A stretch of DNA of 39,545 nucleotides from Roseburia sp. (lineage in GTDB: Bacteria > Bacillota > Clostridia > Lachnospirales > Lachnospiraceae). The stretch covers positions 1-39,545 of the forward strand of contig JALEKJ010000030.1 of NCBI GenBank assembly GCA_022771695.1, read 5' to 3'. Below the pieces are notes generated by a model, which worked only from the letters and a program-made list of their open reading frames with translations, was not told where the DNA came from and made no database searches. Within the stretch, counting starts at the first letter, position 1. Each line of letters begins with the position of its first letter. This document shows, piece by piece, positions 16,483-25,382 of this stretch. The translations under genes and the position numbers were made by a program.

Positions 16483-17875
16483 AGCCGATGGTCTCAACAA
16501 TATTGTTGACCCAGACTTTTTTCTTAAGCAGAACAAAGCCGACGACAGCTTTAAAAATTTCTACGCTCTGACACACAAAAAAGATTGGTAAGAGCGGTAT
16601 TCCGGTAAAGCGGCTCAAAATAAATGCCACAGGAATATTAATCGCCCACACATAACAACTGTCAAAGAGGAATGTAATAATCGTCTTTCCTCCGGTACGG
16701 AGCGTAAAATAGGATGCATGATAGAATGCATATAGCGGCATAAATATTGAAGAAATCTTTATCAGTCCCGTTGCAAGGCTCCTTACCTCAGCCGAGGTAT
16801 TGTAAATTTCCGGGAATAACGGTGCACATGCAAACAGCAGACCACCAATACCCACGCAACAAGCCACGGAAAAAAATATCATCTTACGGTCTGTATCCAC
16901 AGCTTTTTCCAACTCTCCTGCACCAAGCTGCTGTCCTACCACAATCGAAATGGCACTTCCAAGCGCGATAAATACGATATTAAACAGATTCGATACCGTT
17001 GTCGAAATATTAAGTGCCGCCACAGCGCTAAGCCCGCGCATGGAATAGCACTGTATCAAAATCGCCTGTCCTGCTGACCAAAGGGTCTCATTAATCAAAA
17101 GCGGCATTCCCTTTAAGATAATCTGCTTTACCAAGCTGCCGGGAATATGCATGGTACGGTAAGCATCCTGAATAAATACATTGCGTTCTTTCTGTCGATG
17201 TGTCCAAATCGCAATGATTCCAATCTCAAAAAAGCGCGATATCACGGTTGCTACCGCAGCACCGACAACGCCAAGCTTCGGACAGCCGAGCTTACCAAAA
17301 ATCAACAGATAGTTTAAGCAAAGGTTGATACACACGGCAACAATTCCCGCTATCATCGGAAGCAGAGTCTCTCCGGTCTCTCTAAGCGTACTGGCATAAA
17401 CCTGCGTCAGCATATATGGAATAATTCCTATCAGCATCACCAGCAGATATTCCATTCCCGCTGCATGCGTCATGGCAATATCCCCTGCACCATCGTCATG
17501 CAAAAACATGTTAATGAGTCCGCTACCAAACAGCAGAAATATCCCCATCCACAATAATGTAATCAAACTACAGCAGATTAGCTTGAATCGAAATGTATTG
17601 CGCACACCCTCGTGATTGCCCTGTCCGTAAAACTGTGCACTGAAAATAGATGCACCGGATACTGCACCAAAAATACAGATATTAAACACATTCATTACCT
17701 GATTGACAATCGCAACTCCAGACATCTGCTCTGTCCCTAGCTGACCTACCATGATATTGTCAAGCAGACCCACAAAATTTGTAATTCCATTCTGTACCAA
17801 TATCGGAAAAGCGATAACCAAAATCATCTTGTAGAATGCCTTATCTCCGATATAACGTTTTCTAAATCTATTCAT
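16481..17875 (-). CDS. MATE-family multidrug/metabolite exporter
   Basis: A 464-residue polytopic membrane protein with about 12 hydrophobic helices in two repeated halves, typical of cation-coupled MATE transporters. Family-like stretches include FPILVQNGITNFVGLLDNIMVGQLGTEQMSGVAIVNQV in the first helices and IVVGQQLGAGELEKAVDTDRK in the second half. Substrates of such proteins range from dyes and antibiotics to metabolites and cannot be deduced from the sequence. A weak AAGGG site precedes ATG 17875. It stands alone between apbE and the rnf cluster, and the rnf terminator at 17907-17951 separates it from rnfB. Confidence 0.92.
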   Translation of the reverse strand: MNRFRKRYIGDKAFYKMILVIAFPILVQNGITNFVGLLDNIMVGQLGTEQMSGVAIVNQVMNVFNICIFGAVSGASIFSAQFYGQGNHEGVRNTFRFKLICCSLITLLWMGIFLLFGSGLINMFLHDDGAGDIAMTHAAGMEYLLVMLIGIIPYMLTQVYASTLRETGETLLPMIAGIVAVCINLCLNYLLIFGKLGCPKLGVVGAAVATVISRFFEIGIIAIWTHRQKERNVFIQDAYRTMHIPGSLVKQIILKGMPLLINETLWSAGQAILIQCYSMRGLSAVAALNISTTVSNLFNIVFIALGSAISIVVGQQLGAGELEKAVDTDRKMIFFSVACCVGIGGLLFACAPLFPEIYNTSAEVRSLATGLIKISSIFMPLYAFYHASYFTLRTGGKTIITFLFDSCYVWAINIPVAFILSRFTGIPLLPIFFVCQSVEIFKAVVGFVLLKKKVWVNNIVETIG

Positions 17876-17906
17876 GTTCTAATCCCTTAATTTTCAAACT
17901 TATCTC

Positions 17907-17951
17907 AAAAAAACAGAGGTTTTAGAATCCAACTGAATTCCAAAACCTCTG
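17907..17951 (-). terminator. Rho-independent terminator of the rnf operon
   Basis: CAGAGGTTTT-x-GAAT pairs with ATTC-x-AAAACCTCTG (15-base arms, one mismatch, 8-base loop). On the minus strand it is followed by seven T. It lies about 80 bases past the rnfB stop. Confidence 0.8.
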
Positions 17952-18030
17952 CGATACGCATGATTGTTTTTCCAAAAGCAAATCCCTTACAGGATAATCT
18001 TCTAAGCATCAAAAGATGCTTTGCATATCC

Positions 18031-18822
18031 TTATAAAATGATATGCTTTGGACACTTCTCGGCGCAAACGCCACAACCGGTACACTTTGTCTGGTCGATA
18101 TATGCGATATTATCAACTACGTGAACTGCATCCGAAGGACAATTCTTTGCACAAAGCTGACATCCGATACATCCCACGGAACAAGCCTTCATAACATCCT
18201 TGCCCTTATCCTTAGAGCTACACTGCACCAGATGCTTTGCATCGTATGGTACCAGCTCAATTAAGTGTTTCGGACAGGCAGCCACACATTTACCACATGC
18301 CTTGCAGGCTTCCTTATCTACAAGCGCAATACCGTCTACAATATGAATTGCATCGAACGGACATGCCTTTACACAGGTTCCATATCCGAGGCACCCATAG
18401 TTACAAGACTTTGGACCACCGTTCGGCACAAATGCCATGGAGGCACAATCCTCATTACCGGTATATTCATAGTCCCTGCCTGCTTTCTCACAGGTTCCTG
18501 CACATTTTACGAATGCCACCTGGCGTGCGCCCTCTTCTGCCGCAACCCCCATAATCTCGCCGACCTTTGCCGCTACCGGAGCACCCCCGACCGGACACTG
18601 TCCTACCGGAGCTTCGCCTTTTACAATAGCCGCTGCAAGACCGGAACATCCTGCATAACCACAACCACCGCAGTTATTTCCCGGAAGGACTTCTAAGATG
18701 GCTGTCTCTCGCTCGTCTACTTCTACCTTGAACTTTTCTCCGGAGATACCAAGGAAAAATCCAATCAAGATACCTACACCGCCGACTACGACGGCTGCAA
18801 CTAAAATTGCTGTAATATTCAT
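18031..18822 (-). CDS. rnfB: Rnf electron transport complex subunit RnfB (polyferredoxin)
   Basis: A 263-residue membrane-anchored iron-sulfur protein that takes electrons from reduced ferredoxin. One N-terminal helix (about 5-26) anchors it. A first cluster motif is C51-x2-C54-x4-C59-x16-C76. The second half carries four further 4Fe-4S type sets: around C140/C144/C150/C154, C173/C176/C179/C183, C214/C218/C221/C224/C228 and C247/C250/C253/C257, with an additional group of Cys at 107, 111 and 126. This larger number of clusters is typical of clostridial RnfB. It is last in the operon. GGGGGAAAAGACG precedes the ATG. Confidence 0.97.
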   Translation of the reverse strand: MNITAILVAAVVVGGVGILIGFFLGISGEKFKVEVDERETAILEVLPGNNCGGCGYAGCSGLAAAIVKGEAPVGQCPVGGAPVAAKVGEIMGVAAEEGARQVAFVKCAGTCEKAGRDYEYTGNEDCASMAFVPNGGPKSCNYGCLGYGTCVKACPFDAIHIVDGIALVDKEACKACGKCVAACPKHLIELVPYDAKHLVQCSSKDKGKDVMKACSVGCIGCQLCAKNCPSDAVHVVDNIAYIDQTKCTGCGVCAEKCPKHIIL

Positions 18823-18835
18823 CGTCTTTTCCCCC

Positions 18836-19432
18836 TTAAATCATTCCTGAGAATCCCATAAAAGCAATGGACATCAGACAAGCTGTCACAAGTACAATCG
18901 CTGTGCCCTGGAATGGCTTTGGAATATCATTATATTCAATTTTCTCACGCAAACCTGCCATAATGACAATTGCAATCAAGAATCCTACTGCTGTCGCAAA
19001 ACCATTGACAACACTCTGTAAAACATTGTACTCCTTGGTCACATTCGTAAGCGCTACACCAAGCACTGCACAGTTTGTTGTGATAAGCGGAAGATATACA
19101 CCTAAACTCTGGTATAGCGGAGGCATATTCTTCTTTAAGAACATCTCCACAAACTGAACCAATGCTGCAATAACCAGAATAAATACAATGGTCTGCAAGT
19201 ATGTCAGATCAATTCCCTTGCTCATAAGATACTCATTGGCAAGGATAAATTTATAAATCACTGCTGTTACAAAAGATGCAATCGTAATAACGAATACAAC
19301 CGCACCACCCATACCGGCGGCAGTCTCTGTCTTCTTGGATACACCTAAGAACGGACAGATACCAAGGAACTGACTTAATACGACGTTGTTCACAATCGCG
19401 GAACCGATTGCAATTAAAAGTAATTCTTTCAT
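18836..19432 (-). CDS. rnfA: Rnf electron transport complex subunit RnfA
   Basis: A 198-residue membrane protein of six helices, partner of the homologous RnfE; together they form the intramembrane part with a bound iron-sulfur centre and the ion path. Typical segments: IVNNVVLSQFLGICPFLGVSKKTETAAGMG, YLPLITTNCAVLGVALTN, FATAVGFLIAIVIMAGLREKIE. The conserved Cys in GICPFLG and TTNCAVLG, thought to hold the cluster with RnfE, are present. GGAGG is upstream of ATG 19432. It lies 14 bases after rnfE and 13 before rnfB. Confidence 0.97.
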   Translation of the reverse strand: MKELLLIAIGSAIVNNVVLSQFLGICPFLGVSKKTETAAGMGGAVVFVITIASFVTAVIYKFILANEYLMSKGIDLTYLQTIVFILVIAALVQFVEMFLKKNMPPLYQSLGVYLPLITTNCAVLGVALTNVTKEYNVLQSVVNGFATAVGFLIAIVIMAGLREKIEYNDIPKPFQGTAIVLVTACLMSIAFMGFSGMI

Positions 19433-19446
19433 CTGTACCCATCCTC

Positions 19447-20199
19447 CTATTCTGTTTTCTCAGCGGATGCATCCGCTTTTGCTGCTACTGTACTGCGGCC
19501 GGTACACATTGCAGACTGTCCACAGCTTGCGCAATCACCGGAAAGACATCCGGATGGTGCTGCGAGCGGTTTGCCCTTTGCTTCCATCTTGGCACGCACG
19601 ATATTCATAACTGCAACTAAGCAGGCCAATACGAGGAAAGCCCCCGGTGCCATGACAAAGATGGTAATCGGCGTAAAACCTGCCACACCGTTTGCCTTGT
19701 CTGCCAATGGAAGTACCTGGAATCCAAAAATCTGTCCGGCGCCCAAAATCTCACGCAGCAGACCGATGGAGGTAAGACCGAATGTAAATCCGAGTCCCAT
19801 ACCGATACCATCAAAGATGGACGGAACTACCGGATTCTTAGAAGCATAGCTCTCCGCACGTCCTAAGATAATACAGTTTACAACGATAAGCGGAATGTAC
19901 ACACCCAAGGACTCAGAAAGGCTTGGTGTATATGCATTCATAATAAATTGAACCATCGTAACAAGGGATGCCACGATAACAATAAATGCCGGCATACGCA
20001 CACCGTTCGGAATTACCTTACGGAATGCGGAAATAAGTAAATTTGAAAATACTAATACCACTGTTGTGGAAAGTCCCATACCAAGTCCGTTCATTGCTGA
20101 GGAAGTAACCGCCAAAGTCGGACACATACCAAGCATCAACACGAACGTCGGGTTTTCTTTAATCAGACCATTAAATAAACGTTCCATATTCGTTTTCAT
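19447..20199 (-). CDS. rnfE: Rnf electron transport complex subunit RnfE, with Cys-rich tail
   Basis: A 250-residue membrane protein with six helices, homologous to RnfA. Family segments are visible: MERLFNGLIKENPTFVLMLGMCPTLAVTSSAMNGLGMG, YIPLIVVNCIILGRAESYAS, GLGFTFGLTSIGLLREILGAG. The Cys in GMCPTLA and VVNCIILG match those expected to bind the RnfA/RnfE cluster. After the last helix (about 200) there is a soluble tail with C218, C223, C226 and C232 (C-x4-C-x2-C-x5-C), then an Ala/Lys/Glu-rich end. The tail is longer than in proteobacterial RnfE. The ATG overlaps the rnfG stop by one base (TAATG). Confidence 0.97.
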   Translation of the reverse strand: MKTNMERLFNGLIKENPTFVLMLGMCPTLAVTSSAMNGLGMGLSTTVVLVFSNLLISAFRKVIPNGVRMPAFIVIVASLVTMVQFIMNAYTPSLSESLGVYIPLIVVNCIILGRAESYASKNPVVPSIFDGIGMGLGFTFGLTSIGLLREILGAGQIFGFQVLPLADKANGVAGFTPITIFVMAPGAFLVLACLVAVMNIVRAKMEAKGKPLAAPSGCLSGDCASCGQSAMCTGRSTVAAKADASAEKTE

Positions 20200-20810
20200 T
20201 ATTCTGCACCTCCTGCCAATACATTCTGGAAGTAAACGATGCAGGCATTCACACCGTTTGCCATAGCCTTAGATGTGATGGTGGAACCGGAAATGGCTTC
20301 AATCTCATTGTCTGCAGCCGGAACAGATTTCACAACGGTGAACGCGTCCACGTTCTTGCCCTCAAACTGTCCGTAGAAAGCTTCCTCTGTCGCTTTCATA
20401 CCAAGTCCCGGAGTCTCCGAAATGGAAGTAATGGAATAGCCGTTTACTGTTCCATCGCTGCGGATACCAACTGAAAATGTAATGGTAGACTGGCTGGCAT
20501 CCTTTGCAGTTACGGTAATGACGTAACCAAGCACGTTACCGCTCGCATCCTTTGCCACCTGCGCATCCTCTATCTCATCCGCATAGCCGTTCTGTGCAAC
20601 AAGCGCGTTGGCAGCATCTGCATCAAATCCTTCATATGCTTCAAAAGAAGCTGCATCCTCAAACACCTGCTTATATGCAGTCTGTGTCTTTTCGTAATTT
20701 ACCTTCGCTATCGGCTCCTTGGTGATACCATATACGACACCAAGCAAAAGTCCAAGTACAACAGTAAAAGCAAATAAAATCAAAGCGTCATGTACAATCT
20801 TCTTATTCAT
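20199..20810 (-). CDS. rnfG: Rnf electron transport complex subunit RnfG (FMN-carrying)
   Basis: A 203-residue protein: one N-terminal membrane helix (about 9-28), then an extracytoplasmic FMN-binding domain. The covalent flavin site is visible as ISGSTITS at 173-180; Thr177 is the expected FMN attachment residue by analogy with NqrC and RnfG (SGAT/SGST). GYSITSISETPGLGMKATEEAFY is the usual preceding segment. Attachment would require an ApbE protein such as the one encoded at 15408-16433. It lies one base after rnfD and shares its stop with the rnfE start. Confidence 0.96.
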   Translation of the reverse strand: MNKKIVHDALILFAFTVVLGLLLGVVYGITKEPIAKVNYEKTQTAYKQVFEDAASFEAYEGFDADAANALVAQNGYADEIEDAQVAKDASGNVLGYVITVTAKDASQSTITFSVGIRSDGTVNGYSITSISETPGLGMKATEEAFYGQFEGKNVDAFTVVKSVPAADNEIEAISGSTITSKAMANGVNACIVYFQNVLAGGAE

Positions 20811-20811
20811 C

Positions 20812-21762
20812 CTATTTGCCTCCTTCCTGCTTTTTGGCTTCCTTTACCTGCCCGAATGCTCTTGGGATTGTAACCTTCTCAATCATCGGTACAAGCAGGT
20901 TGCTTAAGATAATTGCAAAAGAAACGCCCTCTGCATTCGCACCAAGTGTACGGAACAATCCGGTCAGGATACCACAGCAAATACCAAAAATAATCTGTCC
21001 TCTCGGAGTAATCGGGGATGTTACATAGTCTGTTGCCATAAAGAACGCACCCAGCATCAAACCGCCTCCGCAAAGCTGTGCGGTAATATAATTGCCGTCA
21101 AATCCGTGTCCGCCGAACAACAACATGAATACAACAAATGACACGATATACGATGCCGGAATTCTAAGATCAATGACTCCCATCAGAATCATGAAAATGG
21201 CACCGATTAAAATTGCAATCGCAGATGTCTCACCGATGGTTCCTCCGGTGCGTCCAATCAACATATCCATGGTATTCACTGCCTCACCGTTACGCATTGC
21301 TGCAAGCGGTGTCGCTCCCGTATAGGCGTCTGTCACAAAATTTGTCATATCCGCTGCGAATGCAATCAAAAGAAAGCATCTTGCACCCAATGCAGGGTTC
21401 ATAAAGTTCTGTCCCAAGCCGCCAAACAGACATTTTACAAAGATAATTGCAAACACACCACCCAATGCTGCCTCCCAGAACGGAAGGGTTGATGGCAAGT
21501 TCAATGCTAACAACAGTCCGGTAACGACTGCACTCAAATCGTCTATCGTATTCTTTTTATGTACGATTATATTATATACCCACTCAGGAACCACACAGCT
21601 TGCAATCGTCACTACGATTAATCCCAGTGCTCTTAACCCAAAATTATAGATACCGACGATGCTGGTCGGAAGCAATGCAATGATTACATACAGCATGATG
21701 CGGCTTGTGGTGTCCTTGGCACGCACGTGTGGTGATGATGAAACATGATATAAATCACTCAC
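20812..21762 (-). CDS. rnfD: Rnf electron transport complex subunit RnfD (FMN-carrying, ion channel)
   Basis: A 316-residue membrane protein with about nine to ten helices, related to NqrB, involved in ion translocation. Family segments: SSSPHVRAKDTTSRIMLYVIIALLP, SAVVTGLLLALNLPSTLPFWEAALGG, GLGQNFMNPALGARCFL. The covalent FMN site is YTGATPLAA, with Thr151 the likely attachment residue. The C-terminus ends in a short charged tail. It follows rnfC by 63 bases with a GAGAGGTGGATT site near its ATG at 21762. Confidence 0.96.
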   Translation of the reverse strand: MSDLYHVSSSPHVRAKDTTSRIMLYVIIALLPTSIVGIYNFGLRALGLIVVTIASCVVPEWVYNIIVHKKNTIDDLSAVVTGLLLALNLPSTLPFWEAALGGVFAIIFVKCLFGGLGQNFMNPALGARCFLLIAFAADMTNFVTDAYTGATPLAAMRNGEAVNTMDMLIGRTGGTIGETSAIAILIGAIFMILMGVIDLRIPASYIVSFVVFMLLFGGHGFDGNYITAQLCGGGLMLGAFFMATDYVTSPITPRGQIIFGICCGILTGLFRTLGANAEGVSFAIILSNLLVPMIEKVTIPRAFGQVKEAKKQEGGK

Positions 21763-21825
21763 GATAATCCACCTCTCTCTTCTTGTTTTCTCTTGTTATG
21801 TTATATAAATATCCCAGTGCTGCTG

Positions 21826-23145
21826 TTATTTTTTACGTTTTGCCGCAAGCACCTGTTTTTTCATGGTCTTAATTGACTGAGCGACCTGTCTCTTTGCAGG
21901 ACAGACGAAACTACAGCTTCCGCACTCAACACATTCCAGCCCATTCCATTTCTCAAACTCTTCACTGAGTCCTCGGTTGCCAAACTGTGCCAGTCTGCAC
22001 GGAATCAACTGCTCCGGACAAGCCTCCACACAACGTCCGCAATTAATACATGCAGACGGCTCCATCATGGAAACTTCATCCTTTGTCAGGCAAAGCAAAG
22101 ATGAAGAAGTCTTGGTTGTCGGAATATCTAAGCTAAACATGGAAAATCCCATCATCGGTCCACCTGAGATAATCTTCTCCGGCTGTTCCTTAAATCCTCC
22201 GGCCGCATCCACCAGTTCTGCATAATTAGTTCCGATGCTGTATAAGAAGTTACCCGGATTGGCAATCGCATCACCGGTAATAGTAGACACACGATTGGTC
22301 ACAGGTTTTCCAAGCTTGACTGCATTGTAGATTGAGATAATGGTCTCCACATTATCAACGATACATCCCGCATCTGCCGGAAGCATCTTAGAGTTGATCG
22401 AACGTCCTGTCACTGCATAGATAAGCTGTCGTTCACCACCCTGTGGATACTTCGTCTGCAATGCACATACCTCAATGCGCAGCTCATCTTTTACCAGTTC
22501 TGTAAGCTTCTCAATACAATCCGGTTTATTATCCTCAATACCAAGCACACCCTTCGCATTGTCGAACAACTGAAGAATAATTTTCATACCTGCAATCAAC
22601 TCTTCCGGATTTTCAAGCATACGTCTGTAATCCGCAGTCAGATATGGTTCACACTCTGCACAGTTTGCAATGATGTACTCAATCTTCTCCGGCTCCTTCG
22701 GTGATAACTTCACATGTGTCGGGAATCCGGCACCACCCATACCAACAACGCCGGCTTCTTTGACCTTCGCAATGATTTCTTCCTTTGACAGTGTTGTCAC
22801 ATCGTCACATGCGGTGTACTCCACTTCTTTGAACTCTCCATCATTCTCAATCACAATAGAGTTCACCATATCACCAACTGCCACACGGCGCGGCTCAATC
22901 GCTTTCACAGTTCCCGATGCGGAAGCATAAATCGGAGAAGATACAAAGCCGCCTGTTTCTGCTATCTTCTGCCCCTTAAGCACCTTATCACCTACTGCTA
23001 CAATCGGAGTGGCCGGTGCACCGATATGCTGTGATAGCGGATATACCAGATCACCCTTGGGTAAAACTTCTACAATCGGCTGATCTTTTGCCAATTCCTT
23101 TCCTTCATAAGGATGGACGCCACCTTTAAATGTTTTTGAACCCAT
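21826..23145 (-). CDS. rnfC: Rnf electron transport complex subunit RnfC (NADH-binding)
   Basis: A 439-residue soluble subunit that reduces NAD+, related to the 51-kDa subunit of complex I. MGSKTFKGGVHPYEGKELAKDQPI at the start is the RnfC N-terminal domain. VGMGGAGFPTHVKL is the nucleotide/FMN-binding Gly-rich motif (about 110-123). Two ferredoxin motifs lie near the end: CINCGRCVEACP and CVECGSCSFVCP. I place the start at ATG 23145; the frame extends to 23226 but the added residues do not resemble RnfC, and GTGGGG sits about 9 bases upstream of 23145. It is the first gene of rnfCDGEAB, with a promoter at 23215-23242. Confidence 0.96.
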   Translation of the reverse strand: MGSKTFKGGVHPYEGKELAKDQPIVEVLPKGDLVYPLSQHIGAPATPIVAVGDKVLKGQKIAETGGFVSSPIYASASGTVKAIEPRRVAVGDMVNSIVIENDGEFKEVEYTACDDVTTLSKEEIIAKVKEAGVVGMGGAGFPTHVKLSPKEPEKIEYIIANCAECEPYLTADYRRMLENPEELIAGMKIILQLFDNAKGVLGIEDNKPDCIEKLTELVKDELRIEVCALQTKYPQGGERQLIYAVTGRSINSKMLPADAGCIVDNVETIISIYNAVKLGKPVTNRVSTITGDAIANPGNFLYSIGTNYAELVDAAGGFKEQPEKIISGGPMMGFSMFSLDIPTTKTSSSLLCLTKDEVSMMEPSACINCGRCVEACPEQLIPCRLAQFGNRGLSEEFEKWNGLECVECGSCSFVCPAKRQVAQSIKTMKKQVLAAKRKK

Positions 23146-23214
23146 TTTTCGTGCCCCACTTTCTCTTATTTGTATTTTATTCCATGCTATTACCATAGAA
23201 TTACTATCCCCTAA

Positions 23215-23242
23215 ATTATAACACAAACCTCTACAAATTGAA
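23215..23242 (-). promoter_or_regulatory. Promoter of the rnf operon
   Basis: On the minus strand a perfect TATAAT (23220-23215) is preceded by TGT (extended -10), with TTCAAT 16 bases farther up as a weak -35. The predicted start is about 60 bases before the rnfC ATG. Confidence 0.6.
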
Positions 23243-23322
23243 CAAATTTTTTGTATTTTTTCACAAACTTCTTGATAAATATTTCACAATTTCTAATAAA
23301 CTCTATCATTAAGCTGATTCGT

Positions 23323-23352
23323 TTCACCAATTAGCAAAATTTGTGCTATACT
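23323..23352 (+). promoter_or_regulatory. Possible promoter of the YprB-like gene
   Basis: TATACT (23347-23352) is a good -10 box; TTCACC about 18 bases upstream is a poor -35. The start would be about 28 bases before the ATG at 23388. Confidence 0.4.
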
Positions 23353-23387
23353 GTGTGCAGACGCCACAAAAAGGAGGATGCCACACT

Positions 23388-24497
23388 ATGATTACCTGGC
23401 ACGAAGAATTGCCTTTTGATTTTTCAGAGCCTATGACAGACCGTTTTTTCACAGAACAGGCAATCTTTTTCGATATTGAAACAACCGGATTTTCTCCCGC
23501 ACGTTCCAATCTGTATCTGATCGGATGTGCAACTCGAAAAGCAGATATGCTCATCATCGATCAATTTTTTGCAGAGTCAGGTAACGAAGAATCAGAGGTC
23601 ATCACTGCTTTCTTTTCATTGCTTGCACAGAATAATACCATTATTACGTTTAACGGTATCGGATTTGACATCCCTTATTTAAAAGCCAAATGTAACAGTT
23701 TGCAAATTTCATCGCCTTTTGATGAGTTTATCTATATTGATATCTATAAAGAAGTCTCTAAGTCGAAAGCGCTTCTTGGTCTTGCAAGTCTAAAACAAAA
23801 ATCCATTGAGCTCTTCCTTGGCATCGATCGTAAGGATACTTTCTCCGGCGGCGAGCTCATTGAAGTTTATAAAGCATATATCAAACATCCGACCGCTGAT
23901 GCCCTATCACTGCTTCGTCAGCACAACTACGAAGATGTTCTCTATATGCCCAAACTCCTTCCGGTATTATCTTACCGGGAAGCTCTGACAAGCAAACTCA
24001 CGCCAACTGCATTAGAAGCAAATGAGGCCCGCACCTTTAATGGAGACACCCAAAAAGAGCTTATCTTTACCTTATCCGGTGCACCTCCGGTTCCAAAGGC
24101 TCTCTCATATCGCTGCGACGGCTGTTATCTGTCCTTCCGTCACACGGACATACTCCTTTGCGTGAAGCTTTTCGATGGCGAACTGCGCTATTTCTTTAAT
24201 CACCCGAAGGACTACTATTATCTGCCGGAAGAAGACCGTGCCGTTCATAAAAATCTTGCCACAGGGGTTGACCGCGAGCATCGCAAGCAAGCAACTATCT
24301 CCAACTGCTATGTGCGCAAACATGCAATCTTTCTTCCTCAGTATGAAGACCTGTTTGCACCCGCTTTTCGTAGGAACGCGCGCGACCGAAAGAGCTACTT
24401 TGAACTCTCCGAAGATTTTATTAATTCTACCGCATTACAAGAGCAATATATCAAGCATCTGCTTGCACATATTGACACGAAGAAACCTCATGCATAA
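23388..24497 (+). CDS. YprB-like ribonuclease H-fold exonuclease
   Basis: A 369-residue protein with a DEDD-type 3'-5' exonuclease (RNase_H_2, YprB-like) domain at about 20-190: D29 and E31 in FFDIETTGF, then ITFNGIGFDIPYLK and a later Asp in HNYEDVLYMPKLL. These are the metal-binding positions of the family. The C-terminal half is poorly conserved and ends with a basic helix (RRNARDRKSYFELSEDFINST). Start at ATG 23388 has AGGAGG 10 bases upstream. In Bacillus, yprB is next to a helicase gene; here it stands alone between the rnf operon and cheR. The substrate (DNA or RNA) is not known. Confidence 0.85.
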   Translation: MITWHEELPFDFSEPMTDRFFTEQAIFFDIETTGFSPARSNLYLIGCATRKADMLIIDQFFAESGNEESEVITAFFSLLAQNNTIITFNGIGFDIPYLKAKCNSLQISSPFDEFIYIDIYKEVSKSKALLGLASLKQKSIELFLGIDRKDTFSGGELIEVYKAYIKHPTADALSLLRQHNYEDVLYMPKLLPVLSYREALTSKLTPTALEANEARTFNGDTQKELIFTLSGAPPVPKALSYRCDGCYLSFRHTDILLCVKLFDGELRYFFNHPKDYYYLPEEDRAVHKNLATGVDREHRKQATISNCYVRKHAIFLPQYEDLFAPAFRRNARDRKSYFELSEDFINSTALQEQYIKHLLAHIDTKKPHA

Positions 24498-24516
24498 ATG
24501 CATGAGGTTTCTCTTT
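24481..24516 (+). terminator. Hairpin at the end of the YprB-like gene
   Basis: A perfect 14-bp stem AGAAACCTCATGCA / TGCATGAGGTTTCT (24481-24494 and 24499-24512) has the TAAA loop, including the stop codon of the gene, at its tip. The following CTCTTT is a weak T-run. Confidence 0.6.
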
Positions 24517-25303
24517 ATCCTTCGTTTTTTTCAAAAAAGAATGACTTATTTCTGTTAAATCCAATCTCGCGATAGTTCATAATCTGTTCTGTGCTTCCAA
24601 TGAAAAGAGCACCGCCCGGCACAAGTGCCTTATGGAACTTCGCATAAATCTCATCCTTCGCCGCCTCAGTAAAATAGATGACAACATTTCTACACACAAT
24701 GAGGTGGCACCCGGTTGGATACGGGTCTTTTAAGAGATCATGCTCTTTTAACTCTACACGCTTCTTCACTGCATCTGAAATCTGATAAGAATTTCCCACC
24801 TTTGTAAAGTACTTTTTCTTCAAGTCATCCGGCACTGCCGCAATACTTTTCTCATTATAAAGTCCCATACGCGCAGTATCTAAAACCTGCTTATCAATGT
24901 CCGTTGCAATAATCTTAATATTCTCAAGTGGCAAATGTCTTGACAATGCCATAACCAAAGAATATGGCTCATCTCCGGTTGAACATGCTGCGCTCCATAT
25001 TTTTAAGTTCTTTCCGTATTTCTCAATTAATTTCGGGAACACTTCATTCTCCAAAATTTTCCACTGCTCAGGATTGCGATAGAATTCGGATACATTGATG
25101 GTAAGGAAGTTGATAAACTGCTCAAACTTTTCCTTGTCCTTTTTAATCAACGCTACATACTCATCATAAGTCTTGATATTGTTCTTAGTAATCAACGTAT
25201 TGATTCTTCGGCGCATCTGTTTCTCTTTGTATGCGTTCAAATCAATCTTCGCCAACGCCAAAATATCTTTTTTAAACTTTTCGTAGTTATCTGTTTCCAG
25301 CAT
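24515..25303 (-). CDS. cheR: CheR-type chemoreceptor methyltransferase
   Basis: A 262-residue SAM-dependent enzyme that methylates Glu residues of chemoreceptors. The N-terminal helical domain (about 6-70, including NAYKEKQMRRRINTLI) precedes the Rossmann-type domain with WSAACSTGDEPYSLVMALS at about 103-121, IIATDIDKQVLDTARMGLY, a beta-subdomain, LIVCRNVVIYFTEAAKD and LVPGGALFIGSTEQI. Its length is normal. It is alone, without cheA, cheW, cheB or flagellar genes in the window, so it probably serves a chemotaxis system encoded elsewhere. A GGAGG site precedes ATG 25303 (CGGAGGATAAAGG). Confidence 0.95.
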   Translation of the reverse strand: MLETDNYEKFKKDILALAKIDLNAYKEKQMRRRINTLITKNNIKTYDEYVALIKKDKEKFEQFINFLTINVSEFYRNPEQWKILENEVFPKLIEKYGKNLKIWSAACSTGDEPYSLVMALSRHLPLENIKIIATDIDKQVLDTARMGLYNEKSIAAVPDDLKKKYFTKVGNSYQISDAVKKRVELKEHDLLKDPYPTGCHLIVCRNVVIYFTEAAKDEIYAKFHKALVPGGALFIGSTEQIMNYREIGFNRNKSFFFEKNEG

Positions 25304-25352
25304 CCTTTATCCTCCGTTTCCATGACTTTTTACCTATACAGTGATGTAAAAT

Positions 25353-25379
25353 AATACAACAGGATATTCCTGTTGTATT
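25353..25379 (-). terminator. Second of two hairpins after rpsA
   Basis: A perfect 12-bp stem AATACAACAGGA / TCCTGTTGTATT with a 3-base loop, followed on the minus strand by an interrupted T-run (TTATTTT). Confidence 0.6.
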
Positions 25380-25382
25380 AAA

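Noticed and set aside
23146-23226. N-terminal extension of RnfC to 23226
   Set aside because: Extra residues do not resemble RnfC and include the predicted promoter region; a better start is at 23145.
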